Source: Betaproteobacteria bacterium (GTDB taxonomy: Bacteria; Pseudomonadota; Gammaproteobacteria; Burkholderiales; Burkholderiaceae_C). Taken from it: DNA of 36,364 nucleotides. The DNA is taken from positions 1-36,364 of the forward strand of contig RFTU01000018.1 in the NCBI GenBank assembly GCA_009923315.1, in the 5' to 3' direction. Shown piece by piece: positions 23,648 through 35,091 of this stretch. Position 1 is the stretch's first letter. The number at the start of each line of letters is the position of its first letter. Both the position numbers and the translations under genes were made by a program. The notes under the pieces were generated by a model. That model saw only the letters and a program-made list of their open reading frames with translations, was not told the DNA's origin and did no database searches.

Positions 23648-26586
23648 TGGTGGCCTCCGGACTGCTGCACCTCAACAGCGTCGAGCAGGCGCTGGACTGG
23701 TTGCGCGCCGCGGGCGCGCGCCGCCTGGTGGTGGACAGCCGTGCGGTGACCGCCGGTGACGCCTTCCTGGCCTGGCCGGGCGCCGCGCACGATGCGCGGC
23801 GTTTCGTGCCTCAGGCCCTGGCGGCCGGGGCGTGTGCCTGCCTGGTGGCCCAAGAGGGCGTGGAGGCTTTCGGCTTCGATGACGAGCGGGTGGCGGCCCT
23901 GCCGCAACTCAAGCAGCGCTTGGGCACCCTGTGTTCGGCGTTCTGGGAGGACCCATCGGCGTCTATGGAGGTCCTGGCGGTCACCGGCACCAACGGCAAG
24001 ACCTCCACGGCGTGGTGGTGGGCGCAGGCATCGGCTGCGCTGGGCCGGCGCAGCGCCGTGGTGGGCACCCTGGGCATGGGCGAGCCGCCGGCGGCCACGC
24101 GTGCGGGTCGATGGACCACCACGGGACTGACCACGCCAGACCCGGCCACCTTGCACGGCGGTTTGGCCGCCTTCGGGCGCGAGGGTGTGAAGCGCTGTGC
24201 GATCGAGGCTTCCTCCATCGGCATCGCAGAAGACCGCCTGCAGGCCCTGAGCATCACGGTGGCGCTGTTCACGAACTTCACGCAGGACCACCTCGACTAC
24301 CACCACACGCTGGACCGGTATTGGGCAGCCAAGCGTCAGTTGTTCGACTGGCCCACGCTGTCCGCTGCGGTGATCAATGTGGACGATCCCCGGGGCGCCC
24401 AGCTGTTGGCTCAGCTTCGATCGCAGCGGCCTGCACTGGACCTGTGGTCGGTCGGCCTGTCCGGCGCGGTGCGCTTGGGTGCACGCGCCATTCAACCCAC
24501 GGCAACGGGCATGCGCTTTGAGTTGGTGGAAGCGGGTTCGTCCACCTTGCCCATTGACGTGCCCTTCCTGGGCCAACACAACCTCTACAACCTGCTGGGC
24601 GTGGTGGCTGCCCTGCGCGCGCTGGGGCACGGCCTTCAAGAGATCGCGGCGGTGCTGCCTCGGCTGTCCCCGGTACCCGGCCGGCTGCAGGCTCTGGGTG
24701 GAGCCGGCGAGCCCCTGGCGGTGGTCGACTATGCCCACACACCCGACGCCTTGGATAAGGCGCTGCAGGCGCTGCGCCCGGTGGCGCAGGCGCGAGGCGG
24801 ACGGTTGTGGTGCGTGTTCGGCTGCGGTGGCGACCGCGACCGCAGCAAACGGCCCCTGATGGGTGCGGTTGCGCAGCGCTTGGCCGATGCGGTGGTGCTG
24901 ACCAGCGACAACCCCAGAAGCGAGGATCCGCACGCCATCCTCGCCGACATCCGCAGCGAGCCCGATCGCCGCCAAGCGATCTGGGGTGCGCTCAACCAAG
25001 CCTGCACCCGCGATGTGGTGTTGGTGGCCGGTAAGGGACACGAAGGTGAGCAGGAGATCCAAGGCGTGCGCCATCCCTTCAGCGATGTCGAGGTGGTGGA
25101 TGCGGGCTTGCGCGCGCGCGCCGCTCGTGGCTTCATGACCTTGGGGGACGCTGCGGGCTGCATCGGTGCGGGCGTGGTGCTGCACGGTGACCCCCAGACC
25201 GTGATCTCGCGGGTGCACACCGACACCCGAACCCTGCAAGCCGGTGACTTGTATGTGGCCTTGCGTGGCGAGCGGTTCGACGGCCACGCGTTCCTGGACC
25301 AAGCCCACCGCAGCGGCGCGGTGGCGATGCTGGCGCAGCAGGGTCTGGCATCCAACGGCCTGAGCGGTTTGGAGGTGGCCGACAGTCTGAAGGGTCTGCA
25401 GTCTCTGGCCCGTGGGTGGCGTTCCCAACTGGACTTGCCGGTGATTGCGGTGACCGGCAGCAACGGCAAGACCACCGTGACCCAAATGACCGCTTCCATC
25501 TTGCGTGCCTGGCGCGGTGAGCGGGCCGCCTACACGCGCGGCAACTTGAACAACCACATCGGGGTGCCCCTGAGCGTTCTGTCCTTGCGTGCAGGAGCCG
25601 AGCAGGGGCATCAGGTGGCGGTGTTGGAGCTGGGCATGAACCACCCAGGCGAGGTGGAACTGCTGGCCGGCATGGCACAACCCACGGTGGCGGTGGTGAA
25701 CAACGCGCAGCGCGAACACCAGGAGTTCATGCACACCGTCGAGGCTGTGGCCCGTGAGAACGGTGCGGTCCTGCAGGCGCTGCCCGTCGGCGGTACGGCC
25801 GTATTTCCGGCGGATGACCGCTACGCGACGGTGTGGGCGCAGATGGCAGCGCACGCCCGGTTGTGGCGCTTTTCCTTCGAAGTCATGACCGGCACAACGG
25901 GCACCCCCGGCGTGCAAGCAACTGCAGCAGCCGATGCGGGCCGCGACAGCACGCCAGCTGAAGTGCGGGGCCAGGCGACCTGGGAAGAGGACCACTGGTC
26001 CTTGCAGATTCAGTCGCCCGTGGGCGCGGTGAAGACCACCGTGCACCTGCCGGGTCGGCACAATCTGCACAACGCCATGGCGGCGGCTTCGGCGGCCTTG
26101 GCGGCCGGCGCGCCACTACAGGCGGTGGCCGCAGGCCTGAGCGCCTTCCAGGCGGTGAGCGGCCGATCCCAATTGAGCACCCTGGTGCGTCACGGCCGCC
26201 GCGTCACGCTCATCGACGACACCTACAACGCCAATCCGGATTCGGTTCGCGCGGCCATCGATGTCCTGGCCGAACTCCCCGGCCCGCATGCCTTGATTCT
26301 GGGTGACATGGGCGAGGTGGGTGAGCAGGGCCCAGCCTTCCATGCAGAAGTCGGTGGCTATGCCCACCAGCGCGGCGTGGAGCAGTTGTGGACCCTGGGT
26401 GACCTGTGTCTGCACAGCGCGGCGGCTTATGGCACCGGCGCACGCCATTTCGACTCCTTGGAGCAACTGACGGCGGCGCTGGACGATTTGGCATCGGCCC
26501 AAAGCGTGCTCGTCAAGGGTTCGCGGTTCATGCGCATGGAGCGTGTGGTGGCCGCCCTGCACGCCCTCACTGCGGAGGCCGGCTGA
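23647..26586 (+). CDS. murE/murF: Fused MurE-MurF ligase (UDP-MurNAc-tripeptide synthetase / D-Ala-D-Ala-adding enzyme)
   Basis: One uninterrupted 979-residue frame holds two Mur ligases. The MurE part covers residues 1-496: P-loop TGTNGKTS (113-120), then [10 protein letters not shown] and D421-N-P-R424, the motif that selects meso-diaminopimelate, so the wall is of A1-gamma type. The MurF part begins at M497 ([11 protein letters not shown]) with P-loop TGSNGKTT (603-610), the [12 protein letters not shown] motif and [10 protein letters not shown]. MurE adds diaminopimelate to UDP-MurNAc-Ala-Glu and MurF adds D-Ala-D-Ala. There is essentially no linker between them. Separate murE and murF genes normally overlap, so the join needs only a small frame change. 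The same fusion is known in Bordetella. An internal ATG at 25135 could still give some free MurF. Confidence 0.95.
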   Translation: MVASGLLHLNSVEQALDWLRAAGARRLVVDSRAVTAGDAFLAWPGAAHDARRFVPQALAAGACACLVAQEGVEAFGFDDERVAALPQLKQRLGTLCSAFWEDPSASMEVLAVTGTNGKTSTAWWWAQASAALGRRSAVVGTLGMGEPPAATRAGRWTTTGLTTPDPATLHGGLAAFGREGVKRCAIEASSIGIAEDRLQALSITVALFTNFTQDHLDYHHTLDRYWAAKRQLFDWPTLSAAVINVDDPRGAQLLAQLRSQRPALDLWSVGLSGAVRLGARAIQPTATGMRFELVEAGSSTLPIDVPFLGQHNLYNLLGVVAALRALGHGLQEIAAVLPRLSPVPGRLQALGGAGEPLAVVDYAHTPDALDKALQALRPVAQARGGRLWCVFGCGGDRDRSKRPLMGAVAQRLADAVVLTSDNPRSEDPHAILADIRSEPDRRQAIWGALNQACTRDVVLVAGKGHEGEQEIQGVRHPFSDVEVVDAGLRARAARGFMTLGDAAGCIGAGVVLHGDPQTVISRVHTDTRTLQAGDLYVALRGERFDGHAFLDQAHRSGAVAMLAQQGLASNGLSGLEVADSLKGLQSLARGWRSQLDLPVIAVTGSNGKTTVTQMTASILRAWRGERAAYTRGNLNNHIGVPLSVLSLRAGAEQGHQVAVLELGMNHPGEVELLAGMAQPTVAVVNNAQREHQEFMHTVEAVARENGAVLQALPVGGTAVFPADDRYATVWAQMAAHARLWRFSFEVMTGTTGTPGVQATAAADAGRDSTPAEVRGQATWEEDHWSLQIQSPVGAVKTTVHLPGRHNLHNAMAAASAALAAGAPLQAVAAGLSAFQAVSGRSQLSTLVRHGRRVTLIDDTYNANPDSVRAAIDVLAELPGPHALILGDMGEVGEQGPAFHAEVGGYAHQRGVEQLWTLGDLCLHSAAAYGTGARHFDSLEQLTAALDDLASAQSVLVKGSRFMRMERVVAALHALTAEAG

Positions 26587-26587
26587 C

Positions 26588-27769
26588 ATGCTGCTGTGGC
26601 TGTTTCAGACCCTGCAGGCCGCCTACCCGGAGGAACTGGGCTTTCTGCGCGTGTTCCAGTACCTCACCTTTCGGGCGGTGCTGGCGGCCATGACGGCCCT
26701 GTTGATCGGCATCGGCCTGGGTCCTTGGGTGATCCGTCGCTTGACCGAGTTGAAGATCGGCCAGCCCATCCGCGAGTACGGCGTGCAGGCGCACATCGCC
26801 AAGACCGGCACACCCACCATGGGCGGCGTGCTGGTGTTGTTGAGCATCGCCGCGGCTACCGTGCTCTGGTTCGACTGGGACAACCGCTTCGTGTGGGTGG
26901 TCATGGTCGTGACCTTCGGCTTCGGCGCCATCGGCTGGGTCGACGACTGGCGCAAGGTGGTGGACAAGAACCCCGAGGGCATGTCCTCGCGCGAGAAGTA
27001 CGTCTGGCAATCGGTGATCGGCCTGCTGGCGTCCCTGTACCTGGCCTTTGCGGTGTCGGAGACCTCCTTCATCAGGGTGCTCGAACTCTTCGCGGTGTGG
27101 GTCGGCAGCGGCTTCGACACCGATTTGCCGCCGCGCGCGGATCTGCTGGTGCCCTTCTTCAAGACCGTGAGCTACCCGCTGGGGGTGTGGGGCTTCATCG
27201 TGCTGACCTATCTGGTGATCGTGGGTTCGAGCAATGCGGTCAACCTCACCGATGGCCTGGATGGTCTGGCCATCATGCCCGTGGTGATGGTGGGCTCGGC
27301 CTTGGGGGTGTTCGCCTATGTGGTGGGGAACTCGGTCTACAGCAAGTACCTGCTGTTTCCCTACATCCCCGGCGCAGGTGAACTGCTCATCTTCTGCGCG
27401 GCGATGGCCGGCGCAGGGCTGGCCTTCCTGTGGTTCAACGCGCACCCGGCGCAGGTGTTCATGGGTGATGTGGGCGCGCTGGCTCTGGGCGGTGCCTTGG
27501 GCACGATCGCCGTCATCACCCGCCAGGAGATCGTGCTGGCCATCATGGGCGGCATCTTCGTGGTGGAGGCCCTGTCGGTGATGCTGCAGGTGGGCTGGTT
27601 CAAGTACACCAAGCGCCGCTATGGCGTGGGCCGTCGCATCCTGCTGATGGCGCCGTTGCATCACCATTTCGAGAAGAAGGGCTGGAAGGAAACGCAGGTG
27701 GTGATCCGCTTCTGGATCATCACCATGCTGCTGTGTCTGGTGGGACTTTCGAGCTTGAAGCTGCGTTGA
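26588..27769 (+). CDS. mraY: Phospho-N-acetylmuramoyl-pentapeptide transferase MraY
   Basis: A 393-residue integral membrane enzyme with about ten helices. It transfers phospho-MurNAc-pentapeptide to undecaprenyl phosphate, giving lipid I. Visible signatures are [14 protein letters not shown], the acidic [22 protein letters not shown] with the catalytic aspartates, [13 protein letters not shown], and the [15 protein letters not shown] loop near the C-terminus. ATG 26588 lies 1 nt after the murF stop and gives the family start [10 protein letters not shown]. Confidence 0.95.
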   Translation: MLLWLFQTLQAAYPEELGFLRVFQYLTFRAVLAAMTALLIGIGLGPWVIRRLTELKIGQPIREYGVQAHIAKTGTPTMGGVLVLLSIAAATVLWFDWDNRFVWVVMVVTFGFGAIGWVDDWRKVVDKNPEGMSSREKYVWQSVIGLLASLYLAFAVSETSFIRVLELFAVWVGSGFDTDLPPRADLLVPFFKTVSYPLGVWGFIVLTYLVIVGSSNAVNLTDGLDGLAIMPVVMVGSALGVFAYVVGNSVYSKYLLFPYIPGAGELLIFCAAMAGAGLAFLWFNAHPAQVFMGDVGALALGGALGTIAVITRQEIVLAIMGGIFVVEALSVMLQVGWFKYTKRRYGVGRRILLMAPLHHHFEKKGWKETQVVIRFWIITMLLCLVGLSSLKLR

Positions 27770-27773
27770 GGCG

Positions 27774-29366
27774 ATGAAACATCTGGCGGGTCGTTCGGTG
27801 CTGATCCTGGGGCTTGGGGCCTCGGGCTTGGCCATGGCGCGCTGGTGCGTGCGAAACGGCGCGCGGGTGCAGGTGTGGGACAGCCGTGAACAACCGCCGA
27901 TGCGGGGCACCCTGGAGCAGGACTGTCCAGGTGTGCCGCTGCGCACCGGGCCCATCGACCCGTCTGACCTGATGGATGTCCACCTGGTGCTCAAGAGCCC
28001 TGGCCTGTCGCCCAACGACCCCTGGGCGGCGCCGCTCTTGCAGGCGGCCCAGGCCGACCGTGTGGCCGTGGCCGGCGAGCTGGCTCTGTTTGTGCGGGCC
28101 CTAAGTGAGCTGAAGGAAGCGCGCGGCTATGCACCGGAGGTGCTGGCGGTGACGGGTACCAACGGCAAGACCACCGTGACCCGTCTGACGGGCTTGCTGG
28201 TCGAGCGCTGCGGCCGCCGCGTGGCGGTGGCCGGCAACATCGGCCCCACGCTCCTGGACACCCTGGCGCAGGCCTTGGCTGCCCAGGAGCAGACCGATGA
28301 AGCCAGCCTGCCCGAGGTGTGGGTGTTGGAGCTGTCCAGCTTTCAACTCGATGGGGTGGAAGGCTTCGAGCCCACCGCGGCGGTCGTGCTCAACATCACG
28401 CAGGACCATCTCGACTGGCACGGCGACATGGCGCACTATGTGCAAGCCAAGTCCCGCGTCTACGGCCCGCCACCCCGAACGAACGAAGACGGCGTTACCG
28501 TCTTGTCGTCCACGCTCATCGTGATCAACCGCGACGACGAGGCCGTGCGCGCGATGGAGCCGGCCCCGATCCCCGTCAAGGGCACGCGAGGCCGTGCCGG
28601 CAAACCGCTGACCAGGCGGGTCGTTCGGTTCGGCTTGGATACGCCCACGCGTCCGGGGGATTTCGGTTTGGTGGTCGAAGGTGGCATGGCCTGGTTGGTC
28701 AGGGCGCATCCTCAGGACGAGGAAGAGGCCCGCGCAACGCGCGGTGCGCTGGACGAGGACTTGCACCTCCAGCGCCTGATGCCGGCCGACGCCTTGCGCA
28801 TCCGGGGCCGACACAACGCGGCCAATGCCTTGGCCGCATTGGCGCTGGCCCAGGCCATCGGCTGTCCCTTGAGCCCGATGCTGCACGGGCTGCGTGAGTA
28901 TGGAGGAGAACCCCACCGGGTGAGCTTCGTGCTGCGGGCCCGTGGGGTCGACATCTACGACGACAGCAAGGGCACCAACGTGGGCGCCACGGTCGCTGCC
29001 ATCCAGGGCCTGGGTCAGGACATCGAGCCCGCACGCCTGGTGCTGCTGCTCGGTGGCGACGGCAAGGGTCAGGACTTTTCGCCCTTGCGACAGCCTTTGG
29101 CGCTGCATGCGCGGGCCGTGGCGCTGTATGGACGCGACGCGCAGCGCATCGCCGATGCCTTGGCCGGTTTGGACCTGCCGATGCATCGGCACGATGGCCT
29201 GGAGTCGGCCACCCGCTGGGCCTTCGAGCAGGCCCAGGAGGGCGACTCGGTGCTCTTGAGCCCTGCCTGCGCGAGTCTGGACCAATTCCGTGATTACCGG
29301 CACCGGGCTGAGGTGTTTGTGGCGCAGGTGCAAGCCTGGGCGCAGGAGCAGGGGGAGTTGGCATGA
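27774..29366 (+). CDS. murD: UDP-N-acetylmuramoyl-L-alanine--D-glutamate ligase MurD
   Basis: A 530-residue Mur ligase that adds D-glutamate to UDP-MurNAc-Ala. The N-terminal nucleotide-sugar domain begins [17 protein letters not shown]. The P-loop GTNGKTT is at 128-134, [10 protein letters not shown] and [11 protein letters not shown] follow, and the C-terminal domain includes [11 protein letters not shown] and [11 protein letters not shown]. At 530 residues it is about 90 longer than E. coli MurD. The extra length sits mainly in the central domain, roughly residues 230-345, with a polar stretch ([13 protein letters not shown]). Longer MurD is common in Burkholderiales. It starts 4 nt after mraY and overlaps ftsW by ATGA. 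Confidence 0.94.
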   Translation: MKHLAGRSVLILGLGASGLAMARWCVRNGARVQVWDSREQPPMRGTLEQDCPGVPLRTGPIDPSDLMDVHLVLKSPGLSPNDPWAAPLLQAAQADRVAVAGELALFVRALSELKEARGYAPEVLAVTGTNGKTTVTRLTGLLVERCGRRVAVAGNIGPTLLDTLAQALAAQEQTDEASLPEVWVLELSSFQLDGVEGFEPTAAVVLNITQDHLDWHGDMAHYVQAKSRVYGPPPRTNEDGVTVLSSTLIVINRDDEAVRAMEPAPIPVKGTRGRAGKPLTRRVVRFGLDTPTRPGDFGLVVEGGMAWLVRAHPQDEEEARATRGALDEDLHLQRLMPADALRIRGRHNAANALAALALAQAIGCPLSPMLHGLREYGGEPHRVSFVLRARGVDIYDDSKGTNVGATVAAIQGLGQDIEPARLVLLLGGDGKGQDFSPLRQPLALHARAVALYGRDAQRIADALAGLDLPMHRHDGLESATRWAFEQAQEGDSVLLSPACASLDQFRDYRHRAEVFVAQVQAWAQEQGELA

Positions 29367-30661
29367 GCGCCGACCAGACCTTGTCCGCCATCAGCTGGTC
29401 GCAGCGGCTGTCGGCAGCCTGGCAGTTGCGCCCGGTCTGGTTGGGCGGTGGCGCGGCGGGCCAGGCCACGGGAACCCGGGCCGTTCCGATTCACGACTGG
29501 GTGGGCCGCAGTGGTCAGCCGGTGAAGATTCAAGGCTTCGACCAGGCCCTGGTGATGGTGGTGATGGTGCTGTTGGCTCTGGGCCTGGTGATGGTGTATT
29601 CGGCCTCCGTGGCCCTGCCGGACAACCCACGCTTTGCCCGCTACACCCCCACCCACTTCCTGGTGCGCCACCTGCTGTCCATGGGCGTGGCCACGGCCGC
29701 AGCCCTGGTGATGCTGCAGATTCCGATACGGGTGTGGGAACGCTACGCGCCGCACATCTTCGTGCTGTCGCTGGCGCTGCTGGTGATCGTGCTGATCCCC
29801 TTCATCGGCAAAGGGGTCAACGGCGCCAGGCGCTGGATACCGATGGGCATCATGAACTTTCAGCCCAGCGAACTGGCCAAGATCGGCATTGCCATGTACG
29901 CGGCCAACTACATGGTGCGCAAGATGGATGCCCGCGAGAACTTCGTTCGCGCTGTGCTGCCCATGGGTGTGGCACTGGCCGTGGTGGGGATGCTGCTCTT
30001 GGCCGAGCCCGACATGGGCGCGTTCATGGTGATCGCCGCGATCGCCTTGGGCATTCTGTTCCTGGGGGGTGTGAACGGCAGGATGTTCTTCCTGAGCGTG
30101 GCCATTCTGTTGTGCGCTTTCGTGCTGATGATCGTCTTCAGCGAGTTCCGTCGCCAACGCATCTTCGCCTACCTGGACCCCTGGAATCCCGCCTATGCAC
30201 AAGGCAAGGCCTACCAGCTCACCCATTCCCTCATCGCCTTCGGCCGAGGCGAGATTTTTGGCCAGGGCCTGGGCAACAGCGTGGAAAAGCTGTACTACCT
30301 GCCCGAGGCCCATACCGACTTCCTGATGGCGGTGTTGGGTGAGGAGCTCGGCTTCATCGGGGTGCTGTTTGTGATCGTGGCCTTCTTCTGGCTGACGCGG
30401 CGCATCTTCAGCATCGGGCGACAGGCCATTGCCATGGACCGAGTCTTCGCGGGCCTGATGACCCAGGGCATTGGCATCTGGATCGGCGCGCAGGCCTTCA
30501 TCAACATCGGCGTCAACCTCGGTGTTCTGCCCACCAAGGGCTTGACCTTGCCGCTGATGAGCTATGGCGGATCGGCCTTGCTGCTGAACCTGTCGGCCAT
30601 CGCCATCGTCCTGCGCGTGGACATCGAGAACCGGCAGTTGATGAGAGGAGGGAGGGTGTGA
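29363..30661 (+). CDS. ftsW: Septal peptidoglycan polymerase FtsW
   Basis: A 432-residue SEDS-family glycosyltransferase with about ten membrane helices. It polymerises lipid II at the septum together with FtsI. Typical elements are [13 protein letters not shown] at the first helix, [36 protein letters not shown] with the catalytic Asp loop, [12 protein letters not shown] and [19 protein letters not shown] hydrophilic N-terminal extension of about 60 residues precedes the first helix. It starts in the murD stop (ATGA) and touches murG. Confidence 0.94.
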   Translation: MSADQTLSAISWSQRLSAAWQLRPVWLGGGAAGQATGTRAVPIHDWVGRSGQPVKIQGFDQALVMVVMVLLALGLVMVYSASVALPDNPRFARYTPTHFLVRHLLSMGVATAAALVMLQIPIRVWERYAPHIFVLSLALLVIVLIPFIGKGVNGARRWIPMGIMNFQPSELAKIGIAMYAANYMVRKMDARENFVRAVLPMGVALAVVGMLLLAEPDMGAFMVIAAIALGILFLGGVNGRMFFLSVAILLCAFVLMIVFSEFRRQRIFAYLDPWNPAYAQGKAYQLTHSLIAFGRGEIFGQGLGNSVEKLYYLPEAHTDFLMAVLGEELGFIGVLFVIVAFFWLTRRIFSIGRQAIAMDRVFAGLMTQGIGIWIGAQAFINIGVNLGVLPTKGLTLPLMSYGGSALLLNLSAIAIVLRVDIENRQLMRGGRV

Positions 30662-31743
30662 TGCCCCACCTCGTCATCATGGCCGCAGGCACCGGCGGGC
30701 ACATCACGCCCGGACTGGCCGTGGCCGGCGAGATGCAGCGCCGTGGGTGGACCGTCTCGTGGATGGGCACGACCACCGGCCTGGAGAACCGCCTGGTTCC
30801 CCCCAGCGGTATCCCCATGGACGGACTGTCCTTCAGCGGACTGCGCGGCAAAGGGTTGTGGCACACCGCCACGGGAGGCCTGCGTCTGCTCAAGGCCTTC
30901 TGGGACTCGGCGCGCCTGCTCCGGCGCCGCAAAGCCGATGCCGTGTTGGGTATGGGGGGCTACATCTGCTTTCCCGGCGGCCTCATGGCCAGCCTTCTGG
31001 GCAAGCCGCTGATGTTGGTCAACGCTGATGCCGCACTGCTCTTGAGCAACAAGGCCCTGCTGCCCGTGGCCGATCGGGTGGCCTTCGGCTTCGAGGGAGG
31101 CTCCGAAGGCGTGAAGCAGGCCTCGGTCACGGGCAATCCCGTGCGTGCCGAGATCGCCGCCATCGCGCCGCCCGCGGAGCGCTTTGCCGGTCGCCAGGGG
31201 CGGCTGCGGTTGCTGGTGTTGGGGGGCAGCCTGGGCGCGCGTGCGCTCAATGACGCGGTGCCGGCGGCGTTGGCCTTGATGACCGAGGGGCAGCGGCCCA
31301 TGGTGATCCACCAGACCGGTCAGGCCCACGCCCACGCCGTCGAGCAGCAGCTGGCTGCACGGGGCTTGACGACGGAGACGGTCACGGTGCGCCCCTTCAT
31401 CGACGACATGGCCAGCGAGCTCGCAGCGGCCGATGTGGTCTTGTGCAGGGCAGGCGCCATCACCGTGAGCGAGTTGTGCGCCGCCGGCGTGGCCAGCATC
31501 CTCGTGCCCTTGGTGGTCAGCACCACCGCCCATCAGCGCCACAACGCGGCCTACATGGCGCAGCAGGGTGCGGCCCTGCATGTGGACCAGGGGGAACTCA
31601 CCCCCCAGGCTCTTGCCGACATGCTGGCGGGCTTGAGCCGTGCACGCCTGCTGGCCATGGCCGAGCGTGCCCGCGCCTGCGCACGCCCCGATGCCACAGC
31701 CCGGGTGGCCGATGAACTCGAACGATTGGTGAAGGTCAGATGA
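30661..31743 (+). CDS. murG: Lipid II synthase MurG (UDP-GlcNAc:lipid I GlcNAc transferase)
   Basis: A 360-residue peripheral membrane glycosyltransferase of the GT-B fold that adds GlcNAc to lipid I on the inner face. The glycine loops are [16 protein letters not shown] at the start and [14 protein letters not shown] in the C-terminal half. [11 protein letters not shown] and the H-x-x-N element (HQRHNAAYM) of the acceptor/donor site follow. ATG 30661 is preferred over GTG 30658 because an AGGAGG at 30646-30651 is well spaced from it. It shares one base with the ftsW stop and ends in ATGA with murC. Confidence 0.95.
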   Translation: MPHLVIMAAGTGGHITPGLAVAGEMQRRGWTVSWMGTTTGLENRLVPPSGIPMDGLSFSGLRGKGLWHTATGGLRLLKAFWDSARLLRRRKADAVLGMGGYICFPGGLMASLLGKPLMLVNADAALLLSNKALLPVADRVAFGFEGGSEGVKQASVTGNPVRAEIAAIAPPAERFAGRQGRLRLLVLGGSLGARALNDAVPAALALMTEGQRPMVIHQTGQAHAHAVEQQLAARGLTTETVTVRPFIDDMASELAAADVVLCRAGAITVSELCAAGVASILVPLVVSTTAHQRHNAAYMAQQGAALHVDQGELTPQALADMLAGLSRARLLAMAERARACARPDATARVADELERLVKVR

Positions 31744-33161
31744 AGCACGCCGTCAAGAACATCCATTTCGTGGGCATCGGCGGCTCGGGCATGAGCGGCA
31801 TCGCCGAAATCCTGCACAACCTCGGCTACGTCATCTCAGGCTCCGATCAGAGCGAAGGCCCCGTCATCCAACGCTTGACCAGTCTGGGCATTCGAGTGGC
31901 GATCGGCCATCAGGCGTCCCACATTGAAGGTGCGCAGGCGGTGGTGGTGTCCACTGCAGTCAGGCACGACAACCCCGAGGTGATGGCCGCGCGTTCGCGG
32001 CGCATTCCGGTGGTCCCGCGAGCGGCCATGTTGGCCGAGCTGATGCGGTTGCGGCAGGGCATTGCGATCGCCGGCACCCATGGCAAGACCACCACCACCT
32101 CGCTCGTGACCTCGGTGCTGGCCGCAGCTGGGCTGGATCCGACTTTTGTCATTGGGGGGCGCCTGAACAGTGCCGGCACCAACTCGGCTTTGGGTCGGGG
32201 CGACTACATCGTGGTGGAGGCCGACGAGAGCGACGCCTCATTCCTGAACCTGAGCCCGGTCCTCAGCGTGGTCACGAACATCGATGCGGACCACATGGAA
32301 ACCTACGGCCACGACTACGGGCGGCTGAAGAGCGCCTTCGTGGACTTCCTGCACCGCATGCCCTTTTACGGGTCGGCCATCCTGTGCACCGACGACCCGG
32401 GCGCGCGTTCCATCCTGCCGATGGTCAGCCGCCCGGTGGTGACGTATGGGCTGGGCGAGGACAGTCAGGTGCGGGCCGTGGAGGTGAAAGCTTTGCCTGG
32501 CGGGCAGATGCGCTTCGTATGCCGGCGCCGCAATGGGGTGCAACTGCCTGACCTTGACATCACCCTGAACCTGCCCGGGGTGCACAACGTGCGCAATGCA
32601 CTGGCGGCCGTGGCGGTGGCCACCGAATTGGAGCTGCCCGACGAGCCCATCATCAAGGCCTTGGCTGGCTTTGGCGGCGTGGGCCGCCGTTTCCAACGTC
32701 ACGGCGAGCTGCCGGTGCCGGCGGCTCAGGGTGGTGGGCGCTTCACCCTGATCGACGACTACGGCCACCACCCGGTGGAGATGGCCGCCGTGATCGAAGC
32801 AGCCCGCGGCGCTTTCCCGGGCAAGCGACTGGTGCTGGTGTTCCAGCCGCACCGCTACACACGAACCCGCGACTGCTTCGAGGATTTCGTAAAGGTGCTG
32901 GGCACGGCGGACGCGGTGTTGCTCACCGAGGTCTACGCTGCCGGCGAAGCGCCGATCGTGGCCGCTGACGCCCGTTCAATGGCCCGTGCGCTGCGCGTGG
33001 CCGGTCGGGTCGACCCGCTGTTCGTTGACGATGTGCAGCGCCTGGACCATGAGATCGTGGCCATGGTTCGCGATGGCGATGTCGTGATCACGATGGGCGC
33101 GGGCTCCATTGGTGGCGTGGCCAGCCGAGTGGCCGCGCAGCTGCGGGGAGGTGCGGCGTGA
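31740..33161 (+). CDS. murC: UDP-N-acetylmuramate--L-alanine ligase MurC
   Basis: A 473-residue first ligase of the stem peptide; it joins L-alanine to UDP-MurNAc with ATP. The N-terminal [17 protein letters not shown] binds the nucleotide sugar. The P-loop GTHGKTTTT follows near residue 116, then [12 protein letters not shown] and DHMETYG, and in the C-terminal domain [12 protein letters not shown] and FQPHRYTRT. Its length is normal (E. coli 491). Start and end overlap murG and ddlB by 4 nt each (ATGA and GTGA). Confidence 0.95.
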   Translation: MKHAVKNIHFVGIGGSGMSGIAEILHNLGYVISGSDQSEGPVIQRLTSLGIRVAIGHQASHIEGAQAVVVSTAVRHDNPEVMAARSRRIPVVPRAAMLAELMRLRQGIAIAGTHGKTTTTSLVTSVLAAAGLDPTFVIGGRLNSAGTNSALGRGDYIVVEADESDASFLNLSPVLSVVTNIDADHMETYGHDYGRLKSAFVDFLHRMPFYGSAILCTDDPGARSILPMVSRPVVTYGLGEDSQVRAVEVKALPGGQMRFVCRRRNGVQLPDLDITLNLPGVHNVRNALAAVAVATELELPDEPIIKALAGFGGVGRRFQRHGELPVPAAQGGGRFTLIDDYGHHPVEMAAVIEAARGAFPGKRLVLVFQPHRYTRTRDCFEDFVKVLGTADAVLLTEVYAAGEAPIVAADARSMARALRVAGRVDPLFVDDVQRLDHEIVAMVRDGDVVITMGAGSIGGVASRVAAQLRGGAA

Positions 33162-34159
33162 GCCACCCAGGGCCCGATGTTCGCCAACTCGGCCGTGTGG
33201 CCGTGCTCATGGGCGGTTCCTCGGCCGAACGCGAGATTTCGCTCATGTCGGGGCAGGGCGTCTTGCGGGCCCTGCGTGAGCAGGGTGTGGATGCCCATGC
33301 CTTTGACCCTGCCCAGCGCAGCTTGCAGGAGTTGAAGACGCAGGGCTACGCGCGTGCCTTCATCGCCCTGCACGGCCGGGGCGGTGAGGACGGCTGTGTG
33401 CAGGGGGCTTTGGAACTGCTGCAACTGCCCTATACCGGCTCGGGCGTGATGGCCTCCAGCATCTGCATGGACAAGGTGATGACCAAACGGGTGTGGATGG
33501 CCGAAGGACTGCCCACCCCGCGATGGCTCCGCTTGGAATCGGGTGAGCTGCAGCTTGATCGCATCCGTGCCGTGCCCGATGAGCTGGGCCTGCCGCTGAT
33601 CGTCAAGCCACCGCGTGAAGGCTCCTCGATCGGTGTGAGCAAGGTCATGGGCTACTCGCAGATGCAGGCCGCGGTGGACTTGGCCGCCCGCTACGACCCG
33701 GATGTGTTGTGCGAGGAGTTCATCGAGGGCGAGGAGGTCACCTGCGCCGTTTTGGGTCAGGCTGCGCAGGCGCAGGCCTTGCCTGTGGTGCGCATCAGGG
33801 CCCCCGCAGGCGGCTACGACTACCAGAACAAGTACTTCACCGATGAAGTGAAGTACCAGGTGCCCAGCGGCCTGCCGCAGGCCGAGGAACAGGAAATCCA
33901 GCGCATCACGCTGCGCGCCTACCGCAGCTTGGGTTGTCGCGGCTGGGGTCGTGCCGACCTGATGATCCGCGCGCGCGACCGCAAGCCCTTCCTCCTGGAG
34001 ATGAACACCTCGCCGGGCATGACCAGCCATTCGCTGGTGCCGATGTCGGCCCAAGCCGCCGGGATGGCCTATGGCGAGCTGTGCGTGCGGCTGTTGACCG
34101 AGGCGGCCTTGGACCACGATGGGCGTGGCGCGACGCCCGCTGCCGGAGGGCCTGCCTGA
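33158..34159 (+). CDS. ddlB: D-alanine--D-alanine ligase
   Basis: A 333-residue ATP-grasp enzyme that makes D-Ala-D-Ala for MurF. Conserved parts are [19 protein letters not shown] at the start, [28 protein letters not shown], the [19 protein letters not shown] loop and the metal-site [12 protein letters not shown] near the end. Placed between murC and ftsQ as in E. coli, it is the DdlB type. It starts at GTG 33158 inside the murC stop (GTGA) and ends sharing one base with ftsQ. Confidence 0.95.
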   Translation: MSHPGPDVRQLGRVAVLMGGSSAEREISLMSGQGVLRALREQGVDAHAFDPAQRSLQELKTQGYARAFIALHGRGGEDGCVQGALELLQLPYTGSGVMASSICMDKVMTKRVWMAEGLPTPRWLRLESGELQLDRIRAVPDELGLPLIVKPPREGSSIGVSKVMGYSQMQAAVDLAARYDPDVLCEEFIEGEEVTCAVLGQAAQAQALPVVRIRAPAGGYDYQNKYFTDEVKYQVPSGLPQAEEQEIQRITLRAYRSLGCRGWGRADLMIRARDRKPFLLEMNTSPGMTSHSLVPMSAQAAGMAYGELCVRLLTEAALDHDGRGATPAAGGPA

Positions 34160-35076
34160 TGGGGGTCGCGTCCATGGCCCATGCCGGCGGCTGGAGCGCC
34201 ATGCTCGGCGCCGCGGCTGTGGGCAAGCCCGGCAGCAGCCTGCAGCCTTGGGATGTGCGCCTGATGCAGCTGGCCACGCGCTGGACCCTGGTGCTGGCCG
34301 GACTCACGGTCTTGGCCGTGCTCGTCACCTGGCTGCTGCGCCAAGGCAGCTTCGCCATCCAACGCATCCGGCTGGACGCGGAGCTCCAACGCACCAGCGT
34401 GGCCACGATTCGTGCCAATGCGCTGCCGCGCCTGGAAGGCAACTTCTTCACCGTCGACCTGCAGGCTGCGCGGCGTGCCTTCGAGTCCGTGCCCTGGGTG
34501 CGCAAAGCCGAAGTGCAGCGCCACTGGCCGGGGCAGTTGCGGGTGCGCCTGGTGGAACACAAGGCCGTGGCCCTTTGGGAATCCACCGACAGCCGCGACC
34601 GGCGCGATGATCGCCTGGTGGGCCAGGACGGAACCGTGTTCCAGGCCAATCCCGGTGATGTGGAAGACGACAACCTGCCGCTGTTCCGAGGACCGGACGA
34701 TTCATCGGCCCAGATGTGGGCCCTGTACCAGCCCTTGGCCGAGACCCTGGCGCCCATCGGGCGACTGGCGGGCGGCTCGCACCAAGCGGGCATTCGACTG
34801 CTGCAACTCAGCAGCAAGGGCTCATGGGCGGCGGAATTGGACACCGGCACGCGGCTGGAGTTGGGCCGCGGAACGCAGGCCGAGATCCTCGCCCGAACGG
34901 AATCGTTTGTTCGCACCCTGCCTCAGGCCGTGGCGCCCTTCCGCCGGCCCGTGGTGTATGCCGATTTGCGTCACGCCGAGGGCTATGCCCTGCGCCTGGC
35001 CGGCATCTCCACCACCGTGGCCGCGCCCACCAAGCCCGCTGCTGCGCCGCCGCGGCCCCTCAAGCCCAAACCCTAG
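34159..35076 (+). CDS. ftsQ: Cell division protein FtsQ
   Basis: A 305-residue bitopic divisome protein. A cytoplasmic part of about 45 residues is followed by one membrane helix (WTLVLAGLTVLAVLVTWLL). The POTRA domain (FAIQRIRLDAELQRTS to VRKAEVQRHWPGQLRVRLVE) and the beta domain that binds FtsB/FtsL complete it. The last 25 residues are Ala/Pro/Lys-rich. ATG 34159 shares a base with the ddlB stop (TGATG); the open frame further upstream overlaps ddlB and is ignored. It lies directly upstream of ftsA. Confidence 0.93.
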   Translation: MGVASMAHAGGWSAMLGAAAVGKPGSSLQPWDVRLMQLATRWTLVLAGLTVLAVLVTWLLRQGSFAIQRIRLDAELQRTSVATIRANALPRLEGNFFTVDLQAARRAFESVPWVRKAEVQRHWPGQLRVRLVEHKAVALWESTDSRDRRDDRLVGQDGTVFQANPGDVEDDNLPLFRGPDDSSAQMWALYQPLAETLAPIGRLAGGSHQAGIRLLQLSSKGSWAAELDTGTRLELGRGTQAEILARTESFVRTLPQAVAPFRRPVVYADLRHAEGYALRLAGISTTVAAPTKPAAAPPRPLKPKP

Positions 35077-35091
35077 ACCACAGGACAGAAG

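Noticed and set aside
23512-26070. 852-codon open frame on the minus strand
   Set aside because: It is antisense of murE-murF with shadow-type composition and no recognisable motif.
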